Part shown: positions 36,781-46,351 of the stretch, piece by piece
Layout: each line of letters begins with the position of its first letter
Position numbering within the stretch: position 1 is the first letter of the stretch
Origin: Halopseudomonas maritima
Lineage (GTDB): Bacteria; Pseudomonadota; Gammaproteobacteria; Pseudomonadales; Pseudomonadaceae
NCBI RefSeq assembly: GCF_021545785.1
Contig: NZ_CP079801.1
Location: 3,406,001 to 3,470,000, forward strand
Length of the DNA stretch: 64,000 nt
Direction: 5' to 3'
Notes under the pieces: model-generated
The model's input: only the letters and a program-made list of their open reading frames with translations
The model's database searches: none
What the model was told of the DNA's origin: nothing
Made by a program: the position numbers and the translations under genes

Positions 36781-36834
36781 ACAATAGCAGTTTTTGAATA
36801 TGCACAAAAGGAATGTTTATCTATATGTTTAGAT
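36781..36834 (-). promoter_or_regulatory. Candidate cysI promoter with upstream inverted repeat
   Basis: On the minus strand TTTGTG, 16-base spacer, TATTGT (36781-36808) resembles a sigma-70 promoter. Just upstream, ATCTA-N6-TAGAT at 36819-36834 is a perfect inverted repeat in a markedly AT-rich patch, positioned as an activator site would be. CysB would be the natural candidate, but I cannot match its poorly conserved sites by eye. Confidence 0.4.
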
Positions 36835-36938
36835 CGATTTTGTACATAAAAAGCGGCCTTGAGAGGCTGATTGGAATGGTCTTAACTGGTACCTGATATG
36901 ACGGCAATAACCATAACAACAAGATAGAGGGCCTTGAT

Positions 36939-37058
36939 ATGACCGACCACAATCTGCAGGACAGCAGCGCCGGTGACTCCTCTCTGGATGCCCTGGCCGC
37001 GGTTGCGCTGATTCTAATCGTGGTGGTGGCGGCTGTTTTCTGGGTCAGTGGCCAGTAG
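36939..37058 (+). CDS. 39-residue single-helix membrane protein
   Basis: A short ORF with a good start: GAGGG at 36926-36930, eight bases before ATG. The peptide has a polar, acidic N-terminus (MTDHNLQDSSAGDSSLD) and one hydrophobic helix of about 20 residues (LAAVALILIVVVAAVFWV) ending SGQ. Orientation is probably C-terminus inside or outside uncertain. It is divergent from cysI and convergent with the DUF2970 gene, which encodes a similar small single-helix membrane protein. No function known; translation is predicted only. Confidence 0.6.
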   Translation: MTDHNLQDSSAGDSSLDALAAVALILIVVVAAVFWVSGQ

Positions 37059-37065
37059 GCCGCTG

Positions 37066-37296
37066 TCAGCCAGCTGCTGTGTGCAGCACCAGTTTCACCA
37101 CGCCCAGTACGCAGAGTACAAATAGCAGGGTAAAACCTATGCCAGCAATAATGAAGTGACTGGGCTTGCCCTGGCTGAAGTCGCGTTCGCGTGCGCGGTT
37201 GCTTTGCACGCCTAGCGCGGCAGCCAGCACGCTGGAGAGAGTGTCGCGCAGGCGCATCGGCTTGTCGTGCGGCTTTTGTTGATCTGAGTCGGTCAT
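37066..37296 (-). CDS. DUF2970 small membrane protein
   Basis: 76 residues: soluble amphipathic N-terminus with RLRDTLSSVLAAALGVQSNRARERDF, typical of DUF2970, then one transmembrane helix at about 50-70 (FIIAGIGFTLLFVLCVLGVVKLVL). Function unknown. It lies 46 bases from the MATE exporter gene upstream on the same strand and stops eight bases from the small ORF on the other strand. Confidence 0.85.
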   Translation of the reverse strand: MTDSDQQKPHDKPMRLRDTLSSVLAAALGVQSNRARERDFSQGKPSHFIIAGIGFTLLFVLCVLGVVKLVLHTAAG

Positions 37297-37342
37297 GGCA
37301 CAGCTCCGTTGGGGCGCTCTGCCAGCTTAGGTGTTTGGCGAC

Positions 37343-38677
37343 TCAAATGCGAATCTCGGCCCAGTGCCTGCGCCGCCACATCACCGCAAAGATCATCGAG
37401 TTGACACAGCGATACAGGCTTTGCAGCAGCCATACCATCAGCAGACCGCCGCCCAGCAGCGGCCCGGCAATATAGGCGCAGGGCAGAAAGAGCAGCCATT
37501 GACTACCCAGGTTTACCGCCATAACGGTGCGGCTGGCGCCAGCCCCCAGCAGTGCCTGGGTCAGCACCAGTGCAGTTGCATCCAGGCTCATGCCCAAGCC
37601 GGTGATACGCAGCGGCCACTCGCCAAGGGCTATCAGCTCTGGATCATGGGTGAAGAGGCCAAGAATCAGGTGCGGTGCCAGCCAGAAGGGCATACCCAGC
37701 ACAAAGAGCACCAGGACGGCTACGCGCACCACGTCCCAGCCCCAGCGATAGGCTTGCTCGGGTTCCTGTTTTCCCAGGCTGTGACTGACCAGCGTGGTAG
37801 CGGCCATGCCGAGCCCTACGCCGGGCAGAATCAGAAATAGCGCCAGGTTGACCAGTACGTGGGCGATAGCCAGCTCGTCTGTGCCGATGCGCGCGACAAT
37901 CCAGAACAGGGTGGTAATGCCGGTGGCGAAGAAGAACTGCTGCAGCGAGTTGGGCAGGGCCAGGCGCAACATGGCGCGAATGTCTGCGCCGCGCGGCCGG
38001 GCCCGCAGGAAGCCGTGCTCGCGCCCGCCGTGCAGGGTGATGCCGAAATACAGCGCCGAGCCCAGCAACATGGCTATCGCGGTGCCCATGCCTGAGCCTT
38101 CTGCGCCCATTTCTGGCAGGCCGAAGCGGCCGAAAATCAAACCGTAGCTGATCAGCACATTGGCCAGGTGCATGATGACCAGAATCTGTAGATAGCGCCC
38201 GGCACGGTGGGTGCCGTTCCAGTAGCCGCGAAAGGCAAAGTTGGCGCCCACTGCCGCGATGGCCAGCACGCGCCACTGGAAGTAATGGGTGCCAATCTCG
38301 ACCACCGCAGGGTCGTCGGCGAGAAAGCGAATAATGCGCTCGGCTTGGGCCCAGCAAATCAGCGTCAGGGGGATTGCCAGCAGCAGGGCGATCAGCAGGC
38401 CTTCATTGAGTGGGCCGGCAACGCGCCGGGTGTCGCCGGCGCCCTGGCGCCGCGCGACCATGGCTTGCACCCCCGCACCCAGCCCCATCACCAGCGCCAC
38501 GGCCATGAAGTTGGCATAGCTGCCCAGCCCTACGCCCGCCAGTGCTTCGCTGCCCAGGCTGCCGACCATGGCAGCGTCTATCAGGTTGAGCAGGCTCTGG
38601 CTCAGCATGCCGCCCATGATCGGCAGCCCCAGCACGGCGATACTGCGTAGCCGTGCGCGGGAGGGAAGCAGGGCCAT
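37343..38677 (-). CDS. MATE-family efflux transporter
   Basis: 444-residue inner-membrane exporter with 12 predicted helices in two similar halves, of the NorM/DinF type, using a sodium or proton gradient to expel drugs or metabolites. Recognisable parts: GLPIMGGMLSQSLLNLIDAAMVGSLG at the N-terminus and GLGAGVQAMVARRQGAGD. Its start overlaps the metH stop (TGATG), so it is translated from the metH transcript. Substrate unknown. Confidence 0.88.
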   Translation of the reverse strand: MALLPSRARLRSIAVLGLPIMGGMLSQSLLNLIDAAMVGSLGSEALAGVGLGSYANFMAVALVMGLGAGVQAMVARRQGAGDTRRVAGPLNEGLLIALLLAIPLTLICWAQAERIIRFLADDPAVVEIGTHYFQWRVLAIAAVGANFAFRGYWNGTHRAGRYLQILVIMHLANVLISYGLIFGRFGLPEMGAEGSGMGTAIAMLLGSALYFGITLHGGREHGFLRARPRGADIRAMLRLALPNSLQQFFFATGITTLFWIVARIGTDELAIAHVLVNLALFLILPGVGLGMAATTLVSHSLGKQEPEQAYRWGWDVVRVAVLVLFVLGMPFWLAPHLILGLFTHDPELIALGEWPLRITGLGMSLDATALVLTQALLGAGASRTVMAVNLGSQWLLFLPCAYIAGPLLGGGLLMVWLLQSLYRCVNSMIFAVMWRRRHWAEIRI

Positions 38678-41600
38678 CAGTTGTCGTAGCTGAGGTTGGG
38701 TGCCAGCCAGCGTTCGCTGACTGCCTGATCCTGGCCCTTGCGGGTGCTGTAGGATTCAACCTGGTCACGGGTGATCTTGCCCACCGCAAAATACTGGCTT
38801 TGCGGGTGCGAGAAGTACCAGCCGCTGACCGAGGCCGCCGGGAACATGGCGAAGTGCTCGGTCAGGGTTACGCCGCTGGTGCCCTCAGGGTCGAGCAGTT
38901 TGAACAGGGTGGCCTTTTCGGTGTGGTCAGGGCAGGCCGGATAGCCTGGGGCCGGTCGAATGCCGCGATACTGCTCACGGATCAGGCTGTCGTTGTCCAG
39001 CTCCTCGCTGCTGTCGTAACCCCAGTAGGTCTTGCGCACCTGCTCGTGCAGCCACTCGGCGCAGGCCTCGGCCAGGCGGTCGGCCAGCGCCTTGACCATG
39101 ATGGCGCTGTAATCGTCCCCCTTGGCCTCGTATTCCTTGGCCAGCTCTTCGGCGCCAATGCCGGCGCTGGTGATAAAGCCGCCAACGTAGTCTGTCTTGC
39201 CGCTGTCTGCCGGGGCTACAAAGTCGGCCAGCGAGAGGTTGGGTTTGCCGTCGGGCTTGATGGTTTGCTGGCGCAGGTGGTGCAACTGAGCCAGCGGTTC
39301 GCCTTGCGGGTCGAACAGCTGGATGTCGTCATGTGCAACCTGCTGGGCTGGCCAGAAGCCGAAGACCGCGCGAGCGCTGATCAGCTTCTCGTCGATCAAA
39401 CGGGACAGCATGGTGCGGGCGTCGGCATACAGCGCAGTTGCCGCTTCGCCAACCACCTCATCTTGCAGAATGCGCGGGAACTTGCCGGCCAGGTCCCAGG
39501 AGATAAAGAAGGGCGTCCAGTCGATGTATTCCGCCAGCACGCGCAGATCGATGTCGTCGAGCGTCTGTACGCCGAGGGTGCGCGGGGCGGGTGGCTGGTA
39601 GTCGCTCCAGTCCAGCTGCAGGCGGTTGTCGACCGCCTGTTGATAGGTCAGGTATTCGGTGCGTGCCGAACGGTTGGCGGTGCGCTCGCGCACCACGGCA
39701 TAGTCCTCGCGGATCTGCTGCACGTAGGCGGGCTTGAGCTCCTTGGACAGCAGCGAGGTGGCAACACCCACTGCACGCGAGGCGTCGGTGACGTAGATCA
39801 CCGCATCGTTGTGGTAGTGCGGCTCGATCTTCACGGCGGTATGCGCCTTGGACGTGGTGGCCCCGCCAATCAGCAGCGGCAGGTGAAAGTCGCGGCGCTG
39901 CATTTCCTTGGCTACGTGCACCATCTCGTCCAGCGACGGGGTGATCAGGCCGGACAGGCCAATGATGTCGCATTTCTCGTCGATGGCGGTCTGCAGGATC
40001 TTTTCTGCCGGCACCATCACCCCCAGGTCGACGATGTCATAGCCGTTACAGCCCAGCACCACGCCAACGATGTTTTTGCCGATGTCGTGTACGTCACCTT
40101 TTACCGTGGCCATGAGAATCTTGCCTTTGGCTTCGGGGGTATCGCCCTTTTCCTCTTCAATAAAGGGGATCAGGTGCGCGACGGCCTGTTTCATGACGCG
40201 GGCGGATTTAACCACCTGGGGCAGGAACATCTTGCCGGCGCCGAACAGGTCACCGACCACGTTCATGCCGGCCATCAACGGGCCTTCAATCACTTCGATC
40301 GGACGCTTGGCCTGCTGACGAGCCTGCTCGGTGTCTTCGACGATCCAGGCGGTGATGCCCTTGACCAGCGAATGCTCAAGGCGCTTTTCCACCGGCCAGC
40401 TACGCCATTCTTCGTTTTCCGCTTCCTTGGCGGCGCCGTCGCCCTTGAACTGCTCGGCAATGGCCAGCAAGGCGTCGGTGGCATCAGGGCTGCGGTTGAG
40501 GATGACGTCCTCTACGCGGTCACGCAGTTCGGCCGGGATCTCGTCGTAAATCTCCAGCTGACCGGCGTTGACGATACCCATGGTCAGGCCGCTGCGAATG
40601 GCGTAGTAGAGAAATACCGAGTGAATCGCCTCGCGCACCGGGTTGTTGCCGCGGAACGAGAAGGACACGTTGGACACGCCGCCTGAGCTCAGTGCGTAGG
40701 GCAGGTTGTCGCGGATGTAGGCGCAGGCGTTGATGAAATCAACGGCGTAGTTATTGTGCTCCTCAATGCCGGTAGCCACGGCAAAGATGTTGGCGTCGAA
40801 GATGATGTCTTCCGGCGCAAAGCCGACTTCGTTGACCAGAATGTCGTAGGAGCGTTGACAGATTTCGTTCTTGCGAGCCTCGGTGTCGGCCTGGCCAGCT
40901 TCATCGAAGGCCATGACGATCACCGCTGCGCCATAGCGCTTGCACAGACGGGCATGCTGCTTGAACTGCTCGACGCCTTCCTTCATGGAGATCGAGTTGA
41001 CGATGCCCTTGCCCTGAATGCACTTGAGGCCGGCCTCGATCACATCCCATTTGGAGGAGTCGATCATGATCGGCACGCGGGAGATGTCAGGCTCGCCGGC
41101 GATCAGGTTGAGAAAACGCACCATCGCCGCCTTGGAGTCGAGCATGCCCTCGTCCATGTTGATGTCGATAATCTGGGCACCGGCTTCCACCTGCTGCAGA
41201 GCGACTTCAAGGGCTTCGGTGTAATTCTCCTCGCGAATCAGGCGGGCAAACTTGGCGCTGCCGGTAATGTTGGTGCGCTCACCAACGTTAACGAACAGCG
41301 ACTCGCGGGTAATGGTGAAGGGTTCCAGGCCGGAGAGACGGCAGGCCGGGGCAATCTCCGGGATTTGCCGGGGCGGGTACTTGGCTACGGTCTCGGCAAT
41401 GGCACGAATGTGCGCCGGGGTGCTGCCGCAGCAGCCGCCGACGATGTTCAAGAAGCCGGCGCGGGCAAAGTCGTCGATCACCGCGGCCATTTCTTCAGGA
41501 GTCTCGTCGTACTCGCCAAACTCGTTCGGCAGGCCTGCATTCGGGTGGGCGGATACAAAGGTATTCGCCTTGTTCGACAGCTCTTCCAGATAGGGACGCA

Positions 41601-42369
41601 GGTCTTTGGCGCCCAGGGCGCAGTTCAAACCGATGGAAATGGGCTTGGCGTGGCGCACCGAGTTCCAGAAGGCCTCGGTGGTCTGGCCTGAGAGCGTGCG
41701 GCCCGAGGCGTCGGTGATGGTGCCGGAGATCATGATCGGCAGCTCGATACCGTCGTCCTCAAATACCTGCTGTACGGCAAAGATGGCCGCCTTGGCGTTC
41801 AGGGTGTCGAAGATGGTTTCGATCAGGATCAGGTCGGCGCCGCCTTCGATCAGGCCACGGGTGGATTCGATGTAATTCTCGACCAGCTCGTCAAAGGTGA
41901 CGTTGCGGTAACCCGGGTCATTTACGTCCGGTGAGATGGAGCAGGTGCGGCTGGTCGGGCCCAGTACGCCGGCAACAAAACGCGGGCGATCCGGGGTTTC
42001 GGCGGTTTTGGCATCACACACCTGGCGTGCGATGCGGGCACCGGCGACGTTCAGCTCGTAAGACAGCGCCTGCATGCCGTAATCGGCCTGGGAGATGCGT
42101 GTGGCATTGAAGGTGTTGGTTTCGATGATATCGGCGCCGGCGTCCAGGTAGGCCTTCTGAATGGCCGACAGAGCCTCGGTCTGCGTCAGTTGCAGCAGGT
42201 CGTTGTTGCCCTTGACGTCGCTGGGCCAATCGGCAAAGCGCTCGCCACGGTAGTCTGCCTCCTCCAGTTTGTAACTCTGGATCATGGTACCCATGCCGCC
42301 ATCGAGAATCAGGATACGCTGCTGCAGGGCTTCGCGCAGGGCGGTCAGGCGGGTGCTTCGGTCAGACAT
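38677..42369 (-). CDS. metH: Cobalamin-dependent methionine synthase
   Basis: Transfers methyl from 5-methyltetrahydrofolate to homocysteine. 1230 residues. Homocysteine domain (about 1-330) with zinc cysteines in GLNCALG and GGCCGST; pterin domain (about 350-620) with [11 protein letters not shown]; cobalamin domain (about 645-890) with the histidine motif [12 protein letters not shown]; AdoMet activation domain (about 905-1230) with [15 protein letters not shown] 42369 (MSDRSTR) has GGAG upstream. No cobalamin riboswitch is evident in the 171 bases before it. Confidence 0.97.
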   Translation of the reverse strand: MSDRSTRLTALREALQQRILILDGGMGTMIQSYKLEEADYRGERFADWPSDVKGNNDLLQLTQTEALSAIQKAYLDAGADIIETNTFNATRISQADYGMQALSYELNVAGARIARQVCDAKTAETPDRPRFVAGVLGPTSRTCSISPDVNDPGYRNVTFDELVENYIESTRGLIEGGADLILIETIFDTLNAKAAIFAVQQVFEDDGIELPIMISGTITDASGRTLSGQTTEAFWNSVRHAKPISIGLNCALGAKDLRPYLEELSNKANTFVSAHPNAGLPNEFGEYDETPEEMAAVIDDFARAGFLNIVGGCCGSTPAHIRAIAETVAKYPPRQIPEIAPACRLSGLEPFTITRESLFVNVGERTNITGSAKFARLIREENYTEALEVALQQVEAGAQIIDINMDEGMLDSKAAMVRFLNLIAGEPDISRVPIMIDSSKWDVIEAGLKCIQGKGIVNSISMKEGVEQFKQHARLCKRYGAAVIVMAFDEAGQADTEARKNEICQRSYDILVNEVGFAPEDIIFDANIFAVATGIEEHNNYAVDFINACAYIRDNLPYALSSGGVSNVSFSFRGNNPVREAIHSVFLYYAIRSGLTMGIVNAGQLEIYDEIPAELRDRVEDVILNRSPDATDALLAIAEQFKGDGAAKEAENEEWRSWPVEKRLEHSLVKGITAWIVEDTEQARQQAKRPIEVIEGPLMAGMNVVGDLFGAGKMFLPQVVKSARVMKQAVAHLIPFIEEEKGDTPEAKGKILMATVKGDVHDIGKNIVGVVLGCNGYDIVDLGVMVPAEKILQTAIDEKCDIIGLSGLITPSLDEMVHVAKEMQRRDFHLPLLIGGATTSKAHTAVKIEPHYHNDAVIYVTDASRAVGVATSLLSKELKPAYVQQIREDYAVVRERTANRSARTEYLTYQQAVDNRLQLDWSDYQPPAPRTLGVQTLDDIDLRVLAEYIDWTPFFISWDLAGKFPRILQDEVVGEAATALYADARTMLSRLIDEKLISARAVFGFWPAQQVAHDDIQLFDPQGEPLAQLHHLRQQTIKPDGKPNLSLADFVAPADSGKTDYVGGFITSAGIGAEELAKEYEAKGDDYSAIMVKALADRLAEACAEWLHEQVRKTYWGYDSSEELDNDSLIREQYRGIRPAPGYPACPDHTEKATLFKLLDPEGTSGVTLTEHFAMFPAASVSGWYFSHPQSQYFAVGKITRDQVESYSTRKGQDQAVSERWLAPNLSYDN

Positions 42370-42540
42370 GGGTACTCCGGAAAAGGCGCGCTGAAAAGCC
42401 GAGAAGCATAGCACGACGTGGGCCTGGCCGGCAGTTGGCTAGTGTCTGGATAATAACCAAGCAAAAAGGTAGGGCTTTATTCGTAAGCCCGCATCCCTTA
42501 CACTTGCGGCCTAGTAAGGTCATTGAGTACGAGGCATTTC

Positions 42541-43125
42541 ATGGCAGGTATCGTTTTTACCCAGGCAGCAGAGGAGTATCTTGCTGACCTGCTGTCCAAG
42601 CAGGACTCCGAGGGCGTTGGCATCCGGGTGTTTATCACCCAGCCCGGCACGCCCTACGCAGAAACCTGCATTGCCTACTGCAAGCCCGGTGAAGAAAAGC
42701 CGGAAGATCAGTTGCTGAAACTGGACTCCTTTAATGTATGGCAAGACGCCGTCAGCGTGCCTTTTCTGGAGGAGGCGCTGGTGGATTTCGCGACTGACCG
42801 CATGGGCGGTCAACTGACCATCAAGGCGCCCAACGCCAAGGTGCCGATGGTCAACGACGACAGTCCGCTGAACGACCGCATCAACTACTTGCTGCAGACC
42901 GAGATCAACCCCGGTCTGGCCAGTCATGGCGGCGACGTCAAGCTGGTGGATGTGGTTGAGGGCGGCATCGCCATTCTGCAGTTTGGTGGCGGTTGTCAGG
43001 GCTGCGGTATGGTTGACGTCACGCTCAAGGAAGGCATCGAGAAAACCATGATCGCGCGTATTCCGGAGATCACGGCGGTGCGCGACGCAACCGATCACAG
43101 CGTTACCGAAAACGCTTACTACTGA
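42541..43125 (+). CDS. nfuA: Fe-S biogenesis protein NfuA
   Basis: Carrier that delivers [4Fe-4S] clusters to apoproteins. 194 residues: degenerate A-type domain (about 1-95) and Nfu domain (about 105-190) with the cluster-binding GGGCQGCGM. Length is standard. ATG 42541 follows GAGG. Divergent from metH. Confidence 0.97.
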   Translation: MAGIVFTQAAEEYLADLLSKQDSEGVGIRVFITQPGTPYAETCIAYCKPGEEKPEDQLLKLDSFNVWQDAVSVPFLEEALVDFATDRMGGQLTIKAPNAKVPMVNDDSPLNDRINYLLQTEINPGLASHGGDVKLVDVVEGGIAILQFGGGCQGCGMVDVTLKEGIEKTMIARIPEITAVRDATDHSVTENAYY

Positions 43126-43256
43126 CACCCTTGCTGGATCGCCGCTTGCGCAGGCGTCATCGATGCTTGCGCGGGGCTGCACCTCTGACGCTATACTGCC
43201 GAAAGCGGGCTGGCACCTAGCCAGTCCGTGTTCCATCCGCTTGGTGAGGCAAGGTT

Positions 43257-44189
43257 ATGGCAGGGGTTCTGGATACGGTTGATCAGCGCACGCGCCTGGT
43301 AGGCGAAAACCGGCTGGAAATTCTGCTGTTTCAGTTGGCCGGGCCGCAGCTGTTTGCGCTCAACGTGTTCAAGATTCGCGAAGTTCTTACCCTGCCCACG
43401 CTTACCCAGATGCCCCAGCGTCACCCTAATGTCGTTGGCGTGATTCATCTGCGTGGACAGACCATCCCGGTGATTGACCTCTCAGGTGCAATTGGCTTGC
43501 AGCCGCAGCCGTTAGACGGCAACAGCACCATCATCGTTACTGAATACAACCTCTCCGTGCAGGCCTTTCTTGTCCGCACCGTTGACCGGATCATGAACCT
43601 CAACTGGGATGCCGTTCAGCCGCCGCCGCGTGGTGCCGGACGCGCGCACTACCTCACGGCCATTACCCGGCTGGAGAATATGCGCCTGGTCGAGATTATT
43701 GACGTGGAGAAGGTGCTTGCCGAAATTGTGCCTTTCAATACCCGGGTCAGTGATGCCTTGCTGGAAGATCCGCTGCTGCAGCGCGCGCGTGGCCGCGAGG
43801 TGCTGGTGGTGGATGACTCACCGACGGGTGTCAACCAGGTGCGCGACACTCTGGCTCAGCTTGACCTCAAGCTGCATGTGGCGACAGACGGGCTAAAGGC
43901 GCTACGTATGTTGCAGGGCTGGGCGGATGCTGGTGAAGATATGAACGAGCGCTTGCTGATGGTGATTACCGACGCCGAGATGCCGGAAATGGATGGCTAC
44001 CGGCTGACCACCGAGATTCGCCGAGATCCGCGGCTCAAAGACCTGTTTGTCGTACTGCACACCTCGTTATCCGGCAACTTCAACAAGGCCATGGTCGAGA
44101 AGGTCGGTTGTGACGGCTTTCTCTCCAAGTTTCAGCCTGACCAGCTGGTTGAAGTGGTGCGTGCCCGGCTGCAGCGGCTGGAGCCCTGA
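43257..44189 (+). CDS. cheV: Chemotaxis coupling protein CheV
   Basis: 310 residues: CheW-like domain (about 15-160) and C-terminal receiver (about 180-305) with acidic VVDDSP and the phospho-acceptor in VITDAEMPEMDGY. CheV couples chemoreceptors to CheA and is tuned by phosphorylation. No other chemotaxis gene is in the window. A TATACT (43192-43197) upstream could be its -10. Confidence 0.95.
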   Translation: MAGVLDTVDQRTRLVGENRLEILLFQLAGPQLFALNVFKIREVLTLPTLTQMPQRHPNVVGVIHLRGQTIPVIDLSGAIGLQPQPLDGNSTIIVTEYNLSVQAFLVRTVDRIMNLNWDAVQPPPRGAGRAHYLTAITRLENMRLVEIIDVEKVLAEIVPFNTRVSDALLEDPLLQRARGREVLVVDDSPTGVNQVRDTLAQLDLKLHVATDGLKALRMLQGWADAGEDMNERLLMVITDAEMPEMDGYRLTTEIRRDPRLKDLFVVLHTSLSGNFNKAMVEKVGCDGFLSKFQPDQLVEVVRARLQRLEP

Positions 44190-44221
44190 CGCCGCAGCGC
44201 GGCGCCAGGAGTGAATGAAAC

Positions 44222-46153
44222 TCAGGGCTCCAGATGACGCTCGTGCTGCTCCATGACCGGCTGGGGGATACCCAGTTTTTGCCCGTAGATCACCGCATAA
44301 CTCAACACGCTCTGCACGTACTTGCGGGTTTCGTCGAAGGGGATGGCCTCAATCCAGACATCCGAAGGCAGACTGCCCATGCCGCGAGTCCATTGACGGA
44401 CGCGGCCCGGGCCGGCGTTGTAGGCGGCCGAAGCCAGTACCCGATTGCCGGAAAACTGTTGGTGCAGGCCTGACAGGTAAGCTGCGCCGAGGGCGATATT
44501 ACGCTCGGGGATCAGCGCGTCCTGATTGCCGGAATAGGGGATGGCGTACCGCCGAGCCGTTTCCCGTGCCGTTGCGGGCATTAGCTGCATCAGGCCCATG
44601 GCGCCGGCATGCGAGCGTGCATCCGCCATAAAGGCGCTTTCCTGGCGGGTGATCGCATACACCCAGGTGGTGTTGAGCTGACGGGCCTGGGCCTGCTGTT
44701 GAATTGGCTGCTGGTAGGCCATCGGGAAGCGAATATCCAGGTCATCCCAGTACTGCGCCTGGCTGATGCCGCGAATGGCCGGGAAGTACCAGGCCATCTC
44801 GTTGGCCAGCAGCGCCTGCGCAATCAGTTGCTCGCGGTTGAAACGGTCGCCGGCGTGATACCACTCGCGACGGGCGTTGATTACTTCGTTACGGTTCAGA
44901 AATTCACGGGCACGCAGGGTGCCTGGATCCTGCTGCACGCTTTGCATCACCGCGTCCGGCACGCTGGCCCGCTGGTGATTCAGAGCATAGGGCTGGCGGG
45001 CGCGCTCTGCCGCGAGAAAGCCATAGAAGTCGCGTTCCTGTGCCAGCGCCTGGTACTCACTGACCAATTCGCCGACGCCGTTGTTGGCCAGTTGCGCGCT
45101 ACGCAGGCGCCAGTAGCGCCAGCGGCTCTGCTCGGCCAGCGAGGGCGGTAGTTGAGCTGTTAGCTGGCTGGCGGCATCCCACTGGCGAGTGCGCAGGGCC
45201 AGGCGGACACGCCATTCGCTAACGTCGTCATCTTTCATTTGCGGGTCGTTGGCAGCCATGAAGAGCAGGGCGGCAGGGTCGACCTTTTTGGCCAGGCGCA
45301 CGCCGATATCGCGCGTGATCGCCAGGCGGTCCTCCTCGGTGTAGGGCAGATCCTTGTATTGCGGCCAGAGGCCCAGCGCAGTGCTGGCGTCGTCGCGGCC
45401 GAGGCGGCGCAGCGAGACGGTCGCAATGTCAGCCATGCGCTGCGGTGGCAGATTGCGATAGGCGCTGGTGTCGCGGAGCTTGCTCGGCTGGGTGGCAGTA
45501 TCGACAAACAGGGTGGCTAGTGTCTGATTGTGCTGCATCAGCTTGGTCAGGTAGCGGGCCAGGGCGTCCTGGCGATACAGCAGAGCCAGGCGGATTCGTT
45601 GCCAAACGACGTCGTCGTTCAGGCCGCCGGCTGCACGCCAGCGGTCGAACAGCGGGTCACAGGCATCGGGTTGTGAGCGACCTACAGTCCAGAGGGTCTG
45701 CGCCTGTTGCATGGCGCCGGCACGATCGCCGCTGTCCCACTGGTGCATGGCGCGGCGGCAGTCCTGGCTGGCGTTGCGGTCGGCCTCCTGGTACTGCTGG
45801 TCAAACTGTTGCCATTTGCCCTGGCGCGCCAGGCGCGTCAGCCAGCGGTCCTTGAGGCGACTGGCGAAGGGCAGGTTGCTGTGGTCGCGGACAAAGTCGG
45901 CCAGCTCCTGATCGGTAGCGCTGTCGAAGGTCTGGTTCAGGTAAGCCTGGCGCACATAGGGATACAGCACGTAGTCGCGCAGCCCTGGCTCCAGCTGCCG
46001 AAATTGCTCCCACTGGGCCTTGTCGATGGCCTCTAGTGCACGGTCGTAGTTTAGACGCTGACTGTCTAATCGGGCATTGGCTTGGGTCAGCGCGGGGAGA
46101 AGAAGGCCTGTGAGCAGGGCACAGATGAGCAAGGAGCGGGTGTGGCGACGCAT
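44222..46153 (-). CDS. slt: Soluble lytic murein transglycosylase Slt70 type
   Basis: 643-residue periplasmic enzyme cleaving glycan strands. Signal peptide at the N-terminus ends near LTQANA. The superhelical U and L domains occupy about 25-470. The C-terminal SLT domain (about 480-630) has the catalytic Glu in AITRQESAFMADARSHAGAMG, plus LMQLMPATARE and SAAYNAGPGRV. ATG 46153 has AGGAGA; the longer frame to 46264 would put the signal peptide internally. Confidence 0.95.
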   Translation of the reverse strand: MRRHTRSLLICALLTGLLLPALTQANARLDSQRLNYDRALEAIDKAQWEQFRQLEPGLRDYVLYPYVRQAYLNQTFDSATDQELADFVRDHSNLPFASRLKDRWLTRLARQGKWQQFDQQYQEADRNASQDCRRAMHQWDSGDRAGAMQQAQTLWTVGRSQPDACDPLFDRWRAAGGLNDDVVWQRIRLALLYRQDALARYLTKLMQHNQTLATLFVDTATQPSKLRDTSAYRNLPPQRMADIATVSLRRLGRDDASTALGLWPQYKDLPYTEEDRLAITRDIGVRLAKKVDPAALLFMAANDPQMKDDDVSEWRVRLALRTRQWDAASQLTAQLPPSLAEQSRWRYWRLRSAQLANNGVGELVSEYQALAQERDFYGFLAAERARQPYALNHQRASVPDAVMQSVQQDPGTLRAREFLNRNEVINARREWYHAGDRFNREQLIAQALLANEMAWYFPAIRGISQAQYWDDLDIRFPMAYQQPIQQQAQARQLNTTWVYAITRQESAFMADARSHAGAMGLMQLMPATARETARRYAIPYSGNQDALIPERNIALGAAYLSGLHQQFSGNRVLASAAYNAGPGRVRQWTRGMGSLPSDVWIEAIPFDETRKYVQSVLSYAVIYGQKLGIPQPVMEQHERHLEP

Positions 46154-46351
46154 GATTCTCCTGCCGCTGGGGCGTTGCAAGATCGATGATTGTCTTTGCG
46201 GCTGTCTGCTTTGCTGGCTGCAGCCTGTTTGGGCACAGCTTAGCCTGTTGCCTGACAGCGGCATAGTGGCCGCATGTGAAATGGTGCACAGCGGTTATCG
46301 GCGCGCCCGCCAGAGGGTAGACTATGCGGCTTGCAAACCAACAGGTGAGTT

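Noticed and set aside
34870..36849. 659-codon plus-strand frame across cysI
   Set aside because: Antisense shadow of cysI and DUF934; composition is not protein-like.
38653..40686. 677-codon plus-strand frame inside metH
   Set aside because: Antisense shadow of the metH activation and cobalamin domains; no RBS or domain.
42370..42540. Cobalamin riboswitch in front of metH
   Set aside because: No B12-box-like conserved segment and too little structured sequence.
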